Below, one piece after another: positions 22,921-32,933 of a DNA stretch of 64,000 bases. The position numbers and the translations under genes are program-made. Position 1 is the first letter of the stretch. Every line of letters starts with the position of its first letter. Origin of the DNA: Humulus lupulus (lineage: Eukaryota; Streptophyta; Magnoliopsida; Rosales; Cannabaceae); NCBI RefSeq assembly GCF_963169125.1, contig NC_084793.1, positions 42,589,578 to 42,653,577 on the forward strand, written 5' to 3'. The notes beneath the pieces are model-generated. The model did not search any database and was not told the DNA's origin. It saw only the letters and a program-made list of their open reading frames with translations.

Positions 22921-23740
22921 AATTTAAGAAATGTACTTAAGAAAAGTTAACTGTTATTATTTAGTGTAGACTAAGGTAGTATAAGAAGCTAGGTAGTTGA
23001 ATATTTTAGGGTACTTTTAACATATGAAAGCTTAGGTTAGCTGATTAGTTTTTTTGGTTGAAAAGGGCAAAAGTTGTCAAAAGGTTCTTCTATGTGATGT
23101 TTAGATCAATAGGTTTAGCAGCCAAACATTCATCAAATAAGGTTCTAACATAAATATTTATGTGTTTATTAATTATTTAAAGAAATAGAACTAGAACGTT
23201 TGCTCAAAAAATGTATCGATAGGTTTACAAAATTTATTCAGAATACAAGTACAAGAAATAAAAAAACAAGCAAACAAAACTTTTGATTTTTCTGGGTTTT
23301 TTTTTCCAAATCTCTTTAAGTAACCAGGTACCATGACGCCTGAATCATTTTATTCATATCAGATTTTTTTTAGACCTAGGTGTAACCAGTTACAGTAGCG
23401 ATTAATTTAGATTTTTTTGTTTAGATTTGATTTTTTTTTCACACCTGACTAAGTAACCAGGTACCATAACAATTTGTTATTTTTTTTAGATTTGATTTTT
23501 TTTTTCAAATATCGCTGTAACCAGTTACGATTATCAATTTAGATTTTTTAGTAATGTGGCAGTAACCGGTTACTACTACCAATTTTAACTGTCATGGCAA
23601 GTACTCGAGTGCATTGTAACTGGTTACTGACAGATTTGGAAGAAGAAAAAAAACATATCACAATACATCCAGTAAAGAAGAAGAAGAAGAAGAAAGTAAC
23701 TGGTTACCCCTATTAAAATAACTGATTGATAACTAGTTAC
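22766..23740. repeat. Array of eleven 12-bp near-palindromes, GTAACC-NN-GTTAC type
   Basis: Copies at 22766, 22828, 22890, 23320, 23392, 23453, 23517, 23562, 23616, 23696 and 23729. The first four and the copy at 23453 read GTAACCAGGTAC; others read GTAACCAGTTAC, GTAACTGGTTAC or the perfect palindrome GTAACCGGTTAC (23562-23573). Spacing is mostly 45-80 bases. The core stays conserved while the sequence between becomes unrelated, which suggests selection or a binding-site role beyond simple tandem duplication. The core resembles MYB-type CNGTTA sites, but no factor can be named. Confidence 0.75.
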
Positions 23741-23780
23741 TGAGCCAAACCTATAAAAAAAACTCCGAAAATAAAAAATC

Positions 23781-24635
23781 ATACCAACATGGCTCCAGGA
23801 TTGCATTCGTTTAGCGAGCTTGAATCTTAGTCACAACAAGTTTTCTGGCGAAATACCTCAAGAGCTTGGCAACTTGGGCTCGTTGAAGTACATGTTGGAT
23901 CTCAGCAGCAATTCTTTCACTGGAGAAATCCCATCAAACTTGCCCAAGCTTTCATCACTGGAGATCCTCAACGTCTCAAATAATCAACTATCCGGAAAAA
24001 TCCCATCGTCGTTTTCCAGCATGGTTAGTCTAGTTTCGGTCGATTTTTCCTACAACAACTTGACGGGTCCAATCCCAATTGGGAAACCTTTCCAAAACGA
24101 GAACGCCTTCTTGGGAAATCCTGGCTTATGCAGAGACACTGAAGGGGTCAACCTCAATCCGTGTAGCTCAATGTCAAAAGACAAATCTAGCAACAGGATT
24201 CTTATAAGGGTCCTTGTTCCCATCTGTGCTTTGATAATATTTGCGAGTGTGACTGTTATCGCTTACTTGTTGTGTCAGAAAAGCAGACTCCTCAACCACA
24301 AGAATCGAAGGAATGACAAGTTCGACAACCCAGAGTTGTTGATATGGGAAAAAGAATCAAAGTTCACTTTCCGGGAAATTGTTAAGGCCAGTGAGGACTT
24401 CTCCGAGAAATACTGCATTGGAAAAGGAGGATTTGGTAGTGTGTACAAGGCTGTTCTATCTTCGGGTGTTGTTTTTGTCAAACGTTTGAACGTGTCCGAC
24501 TCGAACGAAGTCCCGAAGAACTACCGCCAGAGTTTCCTTAACGAGATAAAGACTTTGACTGAAGTCAGGCACCGAAACATCATAAAGCTATATGGATTTT
24601 GTTCAAGGAGGGGCTGCATGTACTCATCTTTCTGA
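23781..24635 (+). pseudogene. Captured fragment of an LRR receptor-like kinase
   Basis: One open frame of about 280 codons. It holds the last LRRs (LASLNLSHNKFSGEIPQELG, LDLSSNSFTGEIPSNLPKLS, LNVSNNQLSGKIPSSFSS, VDFSYNNLTGPIP), the usual N/C cap with paired cysteines (NPGLC...NPC), a transmembrane helix (VLVPICALIIFASVTVIAYL) and the start of the kinase: glycine loop IGKGGFGSVYK, VFVKRL with the ATP-binding lysine, and the helix C region EIKTLTEVRHRNIIKLYGFC. The frame then leaves homology and stops at 24633-24635; the HRD and DFG motifs are absent. It looks like the MIK2/At4g08850-type LRR-RLK group. It lies inside Pack-MULE A, so it is a captured 3'-truncated piece, not a host gene. Confidence 0.85.
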
Positions 24636-24984
24636 TGCAAGGCTTCAACTGTCTTATCTGCAGCATTTTTTAACAAACTATCCATTTTACTATCATCCAA
24701 TGATTCATATTCGACTTCAGGGCAGAAAGCACAATCAACGCAATTTTAGAAGCAAGTTCAGCTGCTGTCTCACAAGGTCAAACACTTGAAGGCTCAGGCA
24801 TGCTTTCGGCAGTGCCCCACCAACTTATCTTTCCCATCTTTGTCGCCATCACGATGTAGCTCGATCATTGATGAATCCAACTGAGGATTGTGTACTCCAG
24901 AATAATCCATCATGTTTTCATCCACCCCATCTCTCCCTTTGCAAGGCTGGCTAGTGAAAAGCCCTTTGCAAGGCTGGCTAGTGA
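24608..24984 (-). pseudogene. Second captured fragment in Pack-MULE A, unidentified
   Basis: On the minus strand two coding-like pieces occur. One reads AFCPEVEYESLDDSKMDSLL then NAADKTVEALHQKDEY (about 24608-24730). The other, upstream in another frame, reads DENMMDYSGVHNPQLDSSMI and a DGDKDGKDK stretch (about 24800-24930). The acidic/charged composition and lack of stops suggest exons of a real gene captured in antisense to the kinase fragment, but I do not recognise the family. A 23-bp direct duplication (24935-24957 and 24962-24984, CCCTTTGCAAGGCTGGCTAG core) sits at its edge. Low certainty. Confidence 0.35.
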
Positions 24985-24986
24985 CC

Positions 24987-25013
24987 AAAATAATAATAAT
25001 AATAATAATAATA
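24987..25013. repeat. (AAT)n microsatellite
   Basis: About nine AAT units near the right end of Pack-MULE A. Confidence 0.85.
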
Positions 25014-25241
25014 AAAAGGAAAGACAGAAATTCCCTTACAAAAATGCCCATATAGAATAAATAAACTTATACAAAAAAAAATGGGATACAGAACAAATAT
25101 TTTGATAAATATGGGAAAACAAAACTCATAAAAAAATAAAACAACAAAAAAAGCCATAAAAAATGCACACACAAAAAAAAGCCATATATATCAAATTTTA
25201 TTGAATTTTCCCATATTTCATGTAAATTCCTCTTTAATCTA

Positions 25242-25729
25242 AGAAGAAAAAAAAAACCACAAAATTGTAACCCAAATCATTTTAGGGTAATTATATAGTA
25301 AGGTGATACTTTAAATCCTGCCAATAGAATTTTTTCTATTTTCGGCATTTGCAGATATTATAATAGTAATTTTTTATATGGTATTGTACATTGTAATTAT
25401 AACAGGTATCCAAATAATTTTCAAAAAATTCTGAATAATTTATAATTTTACAATGTCGAAATAAATGTTAAAATATTTATTTTACATACATTAAAAAAGA
25501 CATATATGTGTATAATTAACTATTTAAACTATAATTTCAGTATAATAAATTATTTAAATTTTTTTTAAAATTAATGAAATACTTACTATAACTATAATAT
25601 ATACTTTCATAAAATATAATTTCGTGACCAACAAAAAATAGAGAAAACCCTGCTGATAATGATTAAAATGACACTCTGATTCTAGAATTTTCCCTCTTAA
25701 AATATTTATAAACTAATTATTGAAATTAG
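25242..25729. other. AT-rich spacer between MULE-type elements
   Basis: Low-complexity AT-rich sequence, no gene or repeat boundary recognised. Confidence 0.5.
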
Positions 25730-25738
25730 GGTTTATAC

Positions 25739-26092
25739 TTTTTTGGACCCTGTATTTTTTCCCATTACTTGTTTGGACCCTGTATTTTGACAAATTATTT
25801 TTTGGACCCTATGTTTTGTAAAATAGTTAAAATAGAATCATAAACTCAATTTTGATGAAGAAAAAATTGAATAAAACAATACAATTTTTAAGTAGAATGA
25901 TTTTATTTTTGTTCTGAATCGTTAGTTTGGTAAATTATTTGTGATTTTAATTGAGAAAATATTGACCAAAATTGAGTTTAGGGTTCTATTTTAACCATTT
26001 TACAAAATATAGGGTCTAAAAAATAATTTGTCAAAACACAAGGTTCAAACAAATAATGAGAAAAAATACAGGGTCCAAAAATATATAAACTC
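25739..26092. mobile_element. MULE-type MITE, 354 bp, 9-bp duplication TTGAAATTA
   Basis: Nearly the whole element is an inverted repeat. The left arm (GGGTTTATAC, TTTTGGACCCTGTATTTT, ACAAATTATTTTTTGGACCC) matches the reverse complement of the right arm over 110 or more bases. It is flanked by perfect TTGAAATTA copies at 25730-25738 and 26093-26101. Nine-base duplications and long inverted repeats fit a non-autonomous Mutator-like foldback element. The interior has no coding capacity. The arms would fold into a long hairpin if transcribed, a possible small-RNA source. Confidence 0.9.
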
Positions 26093-26101
26093 TTGAAATT
26101 A

Positions 26102-26354
26102 TGAAGCAGGACGTCCATTAACGTCAACTCATCCTCATTCAAAGAGCAATGGTGCAAACAAAAATTAAAGTGGCAAATTGTAAATAAATAAAAAATAGGA
26201 GAGTTTTATTACTATTTTATAAAATATATATTTAACAAATAAAAAAATGTCTAATTTAATATAACAAAAAAAAGTAAGAGAGGTCTTAATCCCTAATTAC
26301 CTATATGACTTTGGTCGTGCACCCAAATACCTCACAATCTAATTGAATAAGTTA
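26102..26354. other. Short AT-rich spacer
   Basis: Lies between the MITE and the next Pack-MULE; nothing recognised. Confidence 0.5.
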
Positions 26355-26937
26355 TATTTTAAAGATGAGCGGCAAAACCCCCTCATTTTAACATTTTTAA
26401 AGTCTTAATCCCAATTTTTTTTAGCTAGTAAAACTTTCCGATCCACAATTCTATTACCAAATCTAAGATATTTATTTGGTGTGGCAGTTAAATGCCAACG
26501 TAGAAACGCCTGACCAACTAAGCTAACATATTTTTTAAAAAAATTTTAAATATTAAAAATTATAATTTTGTCAAAAAAAAAAAGTTAAAAATTAAAATAT
26601 GAAAACAAAAGGAAATTATTAAAACACAACCCAAAAAAGAAATAATAGTTGCGCAAGAAGAGAGAAAAAGGAGAAAACGAAATCTACCCATGTGAGCTTT
26701 TCACATGAAGCCTTAAATTTTAGTATTGGTCTCTCTCTCTCTCTATCTCTCTCTTCCCTATTCATACTTTTGCTAGTAAATTCTGGGTTTGGCATCCATT
26801 GGTGTTGGTGAAGCTAATTCCAGAACTGGGTTCTTTATCTTCTTATTTTATTTGGGTTTGAAAGTTTGTATTTTTCTAAACTCATCAGTGCTTTTCCATA
26901 TCGTTCTTAGGCTTCTCTTCTTGTCATAAACATGTTT

Positions 26938-27084
26938 CTAAACCTCATCAGAGCCCTTGAAGCGACGAGGAACGAAAAGAATATATTTCAAATCAGAAGC
27001 AGAACGATGAGCCTCTTCTCGTTTGGGAATTTCGTCGAACAGTTGGTATGCAGCGATTAAAACAAGCCAATCAACAGAACAAGA
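26938..27084 (-). pseudogene. Captured PPR-like gene fragment
   Basis: A minus-strand frame of about 48 codons between stops reads SCSVDWLVLIAAYQLFDEIP followed by KREEAHRSASDLKYILFVP. The A-x-QLFDEIPKRE segment is the hallmark of a plant pentatricopeptide repeat helix pair, usually found near the start of PLS-class organelle RNA-editing proteins. Only one motif is present and both sides are non-homologous, so this would be a captured scrap inside Pack-MULE B. The call rests on one short motif. Confidence 0.45.
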
Positions 27085-27265
27085 TCACAGCTCCTTTAAG
27101 AGAGTAACAGCACACACCAAGCACTACTTAAGATGAAAAGATACCATACAAAAGCTTCTTCTGAGTACATCATTAAAGGCAACTCATTAGCTGCAAACGT
27201 CTTTGTTTAGCATTAAAAATTGAAGCAGAAAGATGGAGTTGCTGCTACGAAACTCAAGGCGATGA

Positions 27266-27880
27266 GACACAAGGGATAGTCATTTCACCTATTGGACAAG
27301 TAGAAGTCCTATTGGTTTAAATCTTACAGCTTTCCTCACATCTGATGGGACCCTACAGATCCAAGACCAGAGGCGGCATACTATTTGGTCGGTTTTTGGA
27401 GAAGATCATAATGATACAGTTCATTATCGATACCTCAGGCTTGATGTTGATGGTAATCTGCTACTGTACTCGTGGCTAGAAGCTTCACAAATATGGAGAC
27501 CTGTCTGGCAAGCTGTTGAAGACCAGTGCAATGTTTTTGCCACTTTTGGTTACAATGGCATCTGTGTCTATACAGAAACAGGATTCCCAACTTGTAAATG
27601 TCCATTTAAGCTTTCAAATGAGTCCATCCCAAGGTGTACAATTCCAAGACTACAACAGTGCAAATCTGGTTTGAACTTGTTCAATTACAAGCATACTTTT
27701 TTGTATGGAATGTACCAGAATGATGATTTAGTTTCCAGAGTTAGTTTACACCAATTCGAAAGCTTGTGCCTAAAGGATCCGCTTTGCACAGCTGCAACCT
27801 TCATGAATGATGGAACTGTTCGATGCTTAATAAAGAGAACTCCATACGTTAAAATAAGAAGAAGAAGGAACGGGAAATAG
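27266..27880 (+). pseudogene. Captured fragment of an S-domain (G-type lectin) receptor kinase, SD3-1-like
   Basis: A continuous 204-codon open frame between stops reads the B-lectin end (SPIGLNLTAFLTSDGTLQIQ, HTIWSVFGEDHNDT, LRLDVDGNLLLYSWLEASQI), an S-locus glycoprotein/EGF-like cysteine region (WQAVEDQCNVFATFGYNGIC, FPTCKCPF) and a PAN-like part (FESLCLKDPLCTAATFMNDG). The order and wording resemble Arabidopsis SD3-1. Signal peptide, transmembrane and kinase regions are missing, and the frame ends in a basic tail that is not part of the family. The absence of stops over 600 bases suggests recent capture or possible translation, but no start codon with good context lies at the 5' end. Confidence 0.8.
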
Positions 27881-28285
27881 AGAGTGCGAGATGACAGAAA
27901 GAAAGAGGACATGGGCAGTCGGCTAGGGCTTCAAGAAGAAGAAGAAGAAGAAAGAAAGAAGAAAAGAAAAAAAATTAAGAATTAGTTTTTAATTTATATT
28001 TTAGTAATCTTTTTAAATATTAATCAGTCTATTTTTAAATTAAAATACTTTTTTATTTTGAATTAATTTAAATAACTTTATTATTATTTTTTTAAATATA
28101 AAATTATGACGTGACATTAGTTTAGATGGTTGAGTAGCTCTACGTTGGCAGTTATTAGACGGAGACTTTAGATTTGCTAATAGAACTGTGGATTTAGAAG
28201 TTTCACTGGCAAAAAAAAAATTGAAGGTTAAGTGTATAAGAATGTAAAGATGATGGGGTTTTGCTGCTAATTAGTCTATTTTAAA

Positions 28286-28679
28286 TATATAAATTAATAA
28301 CTATATCTCTTATGCATAAAAAATGTGTAGATAACACAAATTCTTAGTTGGGTAAATATTATTTTGTTCCCTGTGTTTTGCAAAAGTTACCGATCGGACC
28401 TCGTATTTTGTTAAATGACAATTTGGACCATGTGTATTGCAAAACGGAACAAAATAATATCTTGAGCCTAATTTTGGTCAAACTTTTTTAAATATGACCA
28501 AAATGCCCTCAAATTTTATTAATTAATGAATTATTTAAATACTTCAAAATGTATTTTAAAATAAAAACTAAATTAATTTTTAAAATAATTAAAAATTTAA
28601 TTGTCTCTCTCCTCTCCCCTCTTTTTTCTCTTCCTCTCTCTTCACTCTCCCACACCAACCCTCAGCCCCAGCCACATCC
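28286..28679. other. Probable old MULE-like inverted-repeat end and CT-rich sequence
   Basis: Contains a short inverted repeat (ATTATTTTGTTCC at about 28362, mirrored by GGAACAAAATAAT at about 28446) with TTTTGCAA next to both arms, then AT-rich and CT-rich sequence. It resembles MULE subterminal sequence. The other end could not be located. Confidence 0.35.
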
Positions 28680-28684
28680 TTGGT

Positions 28685-30806
28685 TGTAACGCTCTAGTTA
28701 CCCCAAGACAGTTACGGTGAACTTTGAACTGTGATTTAACTCGCTAACCGAGTTATTTGGTTAAAAACTTGTTTCTAGGTGTTATTAATAGGTTAAGGTG
28801 AAAAATCAATCAAAAGGAAATGATATATTTTATTTAAATCACAAAACTGTTCATGGGCCCATCAAAACATTTATAAGTTATTTACAATACAAAATGGTCA
28901 TTGCAGTATAAAATTTACAACCTGCCATTAAGCGGCAAAACTAGGGCAAACCCCCTAGTTCCTCTGATAACTCCTTGGCCGTGGTGGTCAAGTGGCCGCA
29001 TATGTACACATCACCACCTAAGCTCTCCACTCAAGGCTGGGTGAGTTTTTCTTTCCCTTTACCTGCACCACATAGCACCCATGAGCCAAACCCCAGCAAG
29101 AAAACTCAATGCTTCATATAAATATTAGCAAATGATTATTATTATAATCATATAGAGCTTATAGCTCTGAACAGATGAGTGAATATTACTTTGTGGTTAT
29201 GTTAACCATGGAGGAGCTTATAGCTCTAATTAGATGAGTGATTTAACACTTGAGGTTCTGGTAAACCATAATGAGTAACTGATGAGTAAGTCACTAGGTT
29301 AACAGATGAGTGACTGATGAGTGAGTCACTACAGGGCTCAGCACCCATAGCCACGTGACGATGCAGTCACCTGGGCCTTCTGGACCTGGCTCTAATCAAA
29401 TGAGTGACTGATGGGAAGTCACTACGGGGCTCGGCACCCATAGCCATGTGACTAAACAATCACTAGGGCTCGCTGGCCCTGGCTCTAAATGACTAGCCTT
29501 TGGCTAGACAAGCGCTTTTAGTTTTCATCGAACTTGAAGTCGGTCCGGCATTAATGCTCATTTGAGTCATTCAATGCAGATGTCGATTAGATCTAATCTT
29601 TATCGGCTTGCGCTAACCACGCTAAGACCGTTCTTGACTTATGAGTCAATACCATGTGACCAGTGCTCAGTACTACTGCCGAACTTGACTAATGCGTCAC
29701 AGCTTCACAGTTAATACTAACACCATTGCCAATTCTGACTATTCAGTTAGTGCCATGCACAAATGAGCAAGATTTTCCAAGCATTCGATATGCAATCAAT
29801 GTCCACATTTAAACATTCAACATGCCTCAAGAATAACCAAGCATGTCACATATGGGGTGCAGTTTTCTTACTTCTGGTTCGAGCGAGAATTAGTAAAAGA
29901 ACAATCCTTGAGAACGATCAGCCTTTTAGTTCCTTGGCGGTCACCTAGTCATAAACAATTACGGGATTCCATCAATAAAATGAATAACAAAGGTTCCCGA
30001 ACCAAGACCTAGCCTCTGGGACATCGAATCCTACTAAACCGGGTAGTAGGAATGATCTCGAGGCCTAAGGTTTGAGTTCCCATGATTAAAACACAATTAT
30101 GGCCGAAAATGTCCTTAAGCGCCGTGGCCCCACACCAGACTTGCGCCGCGGCCCGCCTCCAAACGGAGGCCGAACCCACTTCTGCCTGTGCCTACCACCG
30201 CGGCGCTCCTCCTTGCGCTGCGACCCTAACTGTCCTGACAGCAAGCCACCTCCTTCATCAAGCCTAGGTCGCGGCGCCCAAGAACAGGGCCGCAGCCTGA
30301 CCACGATCCCAGCCAAAATTCTCGTTTTTCCTCTTTTAAATCCCTTCAAAAACCTACTCAAACATCTCCAAATCCAAAAATCAAAGTTCCCAAACATCTC
30401 CATAATCCAAAACTATCAAAACCCGAGGCTCAAACAAATCAAAAACTCATCAACACATAAAATCCAATTCAAAACTTAGAAACTCGAAAACTCAAAACTT
30501 AAAGCTTGAATTACGTCAAATTAAATCATTTCTTGCTAAATCCTTCAGTTAAGAAGCTTCTAATCTTTCCTAGGATCGCTATGCCTCGATCCTCGCTTGA
30601 TTCTGACTCCTAAAACCCAAGTTTCCTTCGAAATTGCGATGAACGGTCAAAAAAGATAACGGGTGCCAAAGAAAAGGTGTTTAAACATAGTTTTCCTTCT
30701 GACAGGTTACTTCAAGTTTAAATGTAACGACCCAAAATCACTAATATGGCTTAAGGGCCTTGATTAGTGTGTCGGGAGGGCAGACCCCATGCTGCCAAGC
30801 CCACCC
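28685..30806 (-). mobile_element. Tekay-family solo LTR, internally deleted, terminal segment inverted
   Basis: Starts TGTAACGCTC and follows the minus-oriented LTRs at 34732 and 53388 closely (shared landmarks: GCCGCATATGTACACATC near 29000, GAACTTGA-GTCGGT, CTTTCCTAGGATCGCTATG). The match ends near 30720 at AGGTTACTTCAAG. Then comes TGTAACGACCCAAAATCAC..., the opposite-orientation LTR tip, to about 30806. TTGGT flanks both sides (28680-28684 and 30807-30811). If 30723-30806 were inverted in place, the TTACA tip would abut the right TTGGT. Roughly 400 bases present in the 34732 copy are missing. Confidence 0.7.
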
Positions 30807-30811
30807 TTGGT

Positions 30812-31183
30812 CGTCGTAGACCCCGCGCCACCGTAGAAAACCAAACATCTTCGGCAGCCTCATCTCCCGCTTTGACTCCCTGCTACATGTGGATCTGGTA
30901 AGTAGTGACTTCGATCTTCTTCCCATCTCGATCTTCTTCTTCTTCTTATTGTGCTTCATCTCTTTATCTTCTTCTTTTTCTTATTCTTCTTCTTCTTCGA
31001 CTACTTATTCTTGGGCAGATCTGGTGCAATGAGGTGACGTCTGGTGTGAGGGGGAGGACGGATCTCCATCTGCTGCGACGGGCTAACGCCTGAGTTGGGC
31101 AGATTTGGGCTGAGTCCGAGTTCGAGGCTGAGGTTCTTGGGTGTTGACTGGGTATAGCAGGTTTTATGTTTAAGGAAGAAGAA
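30812..31183. other. Host or older-element sequence between two LTR insertions
   Basis: GC-richer sequence with a CTT-rich tract (about 30914-31003). It joins sensibly with sequence left of 28685 across the TTGGT duplication. GATCTG/GTAAGT at about 30892-30904 and TTGGGCAG near 31012 look like splice donor and acceptor, but no protein could be recognised. Confidence 0.35.
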
Positions 31184-31978
31184 TGTTGACGTCGTTTTTC
31201 GTCAACTTAAAATGTCGAGCAATTAAACAATAAGAACTATGGTGCAAATGAATAGTATGGTGGAAGAACAAAGGTTTTACGTGGTTCAGCAGTTAAATCT
31301 GCCTAGTCCACAAGTCTATTTTATTAGAACTTGGAGTTTTCTCTCTAGATAGCAAAAGATCCGTCCCCTTTTAAGTGTTCATGACCTCTCTATTTATAGA
31401 GAGTTTTCAGAGTTCATTCCCACATATTTTGGGAAGATACTCATGCTTATTAATTGAAATAATGATATTAAATGTTGTGACTCCTATATACAAGGAAACG
31501 TCCCCTGAAGACCAGGAAAATGGATAACAGACTTGTTAATATCCCTTTAATGTCGGGACGTTACAACAATAAATATCTTTAAATGTACAAAACGTGTTAC
31601 ATCACATGATTCATCAAATCTTCGAGATCAGCAATCAACATCGCATCAGCCAAGGTTTACAGATAGGTTACGAACTGACCGTCTTACTCCAAGACCTGCT
31701 CGGGGCAAATAAATACCGTCGAGGCTGTCATATTTCAAGCTTGCACTCTTTAAGCTCGGGCTACTCAATCCGAAGACAATCGATAACGGATGTATCCCGA
31801 TGCTATGTTCTTTCGAGCTCAAAAAGAATCCCGAGGCTACATGTCTTCAAGGTTGCCATCTTGCTTCGAGGGTTTTACAGGTGTACCATGAACACGTGTT
31901 TTTATATATCTCGAGCTCACACTTGACGAGTCCAGCCTTTGAGGTCATAATTTTTTGTCTCGAAATCTAGGTGTAACA
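31184..31978 (-). repeat. 3' LTR of Tat element (795 bp)
   Basis: On plus it reads TGTTGACGTCGTTTTTCGTC...CTAGGTGTAACA, so on minus TGTTACACC...CGTCAACA. Sequence 52730-53387 plus 55751-55839 is the matching 5' LTR copy, very similar. A minus-strand TATAAATA lies at 31391-31398. The polypurine tract (minus GAGGGGGCAAAC, 31979-31990) abuts it. Confidence 0.92.
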
Positions 31979-32933
31979 GTTTGCCCCCTCAAAAGTATTA
32001 GTTCGAATCCTATGAGAAGGAAACTCTTGAACTACTTCCATTGGGAACCGTACCATCAAACATACTCAAGTGTGGACATGCGTCAGTTGGGTATTAACCA
32101 CTCAAAGTACTTGAGTACCTTGGAAACCAGCCCACGTGCCATCCTTTATGGTCCCATCGAATTATTTGTCCCTGATCGTCGGATCTGATACAAAATATGG
32201 CCAATGGCCCAGATTAATCCAGCCTTTTGCATTCCTACGGGTTTATAATTTGGACTCCAGTCGTCTTCTTCTTTTACTCTCGCATTCATTTCAGAGAGAA
32301 AAAAGGAAAAAAGAAAAACCAAAGACCTCCTTGCCCATTTCTTGCATATTCTCCAAGTCGAGTAGACAAAGTAACATTGGACTCTTTGATTCCATGAGAT
32401 CGTACTTGCAACCACTTCTACAATCGTCCATTTCTCTGCTTTTGCCAATCGCATTGTGTAAGCTCTCTGTTCATGGCTTCTTTGCATTATATTTTATTTA
32501 TTTTGTTTTTATGTATGTTTATGCTTTTGTTGCACCGTGGGCACTAGAATTCTTTTTGGTCCATATATTAGTTTAATGCACTAGGATGCTTCGACTGATA
32601 GATATTAGACTCAAACCCAGTTACTGTGTAAAAAGGCTCAAATATGGTTCCTTTTATGAGTTTTCAAATTTCAGAGGACATATCTTGCACACCAAGATAT
32701 TGGGTACAAAATCAGGGTTTTTTTTTTTGAAGAATGCGCGATTCCCAAAAATATCACCTTTTTAATAACCGCCACCTTTTTTCCCTGATATATCAGGATT
32801 TCCAATAATATGTCCACCTTATTTTCTTTCGGTGGACTACACGCTCTGAGATTGGCCTCATCCTTTGGATTGAGCTTGCCTTGTAGCCTCGATCATTCGA
32901 GCTTAGGAATTCTACTTATCTCATTTATTTCCT
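31979..32933 (-). other. 3' untranslated region of Tat element
   Basis: Begins with the polypurine tract complement (GTTTGCCCCCTC). The remainder is the non-coding space between antisense ORF and 3' LTR. Open frames at 31955-32188 and 32136-32576 have no recognisable domains. Confidence 0.5.

Larger units (their letters stand above)
22306..25232. mobile_element. Pack-MULE A (2927 bp) with 9-bp duplication TTTAATCTA
   Basis: The left end GAGGTGTTTACATAAATATG pairs with the reverse complement of the right end, GAGGAATTTACATGAAATATG. Both ends are flanked by an exact 9-bp duplication, TTTAATCTA, at 22297-22305 and 25233-25241. Nine-base duplications are the signature of Mutator-like transposons. 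Inside there is no transposase but a fragment of a leucine-rich-repeat receptor kinase (23781-24635), a second coding-like fragment on the minus strand, and a tandem/palindromic repeat array. Gene fragments inside MULE ends define a Pack-MULE; mobility would depend on transposase supplied elsewhere. Confidence 0.88.
26364..28276. mobile_element. Pack-MULE B (1913 bp) with 9-bp duplication TATTTTAAA
   Basis: Left end GATGAGCGGCAAAACCCC; reverse complement of the right end GACTAATTAGCAGCAAAACC. The arms stay alignable for roughly 200 bases (shared landmarks: AATCCACA-TTCTATTA-CAAATCTAA and GCCAACGTAGA). Exact TATTTTAAA copies flank it at 26355-26363 and 28277-28285. The interior contains a PPR-like fragment on minus and an S-domain lectin kinase fragment on plus, so it is a chimeric Pack-MULE. 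Its terminal sequence differs from that of Pack-MULE A, so the two belong to different families. Confidence 0.88.

Noticed and set aside
22766..23740. Possible CRISPR-like array
   Set aside because: Repeats are only 12 bp, spacing is irregular, and the context is a plant transposon.
28355..28470. Short inverted repeat as an independent MITE
   Set aside because: Arms are short and no target duplication was found; more likely part of an older MULE end.
30082..30479. Open frames with Arg/Pro-rich proteins in both strands
   Set aside because: They fall in the GC-rich palindrome part of a Tekay-family LTR and have no homologous domain.
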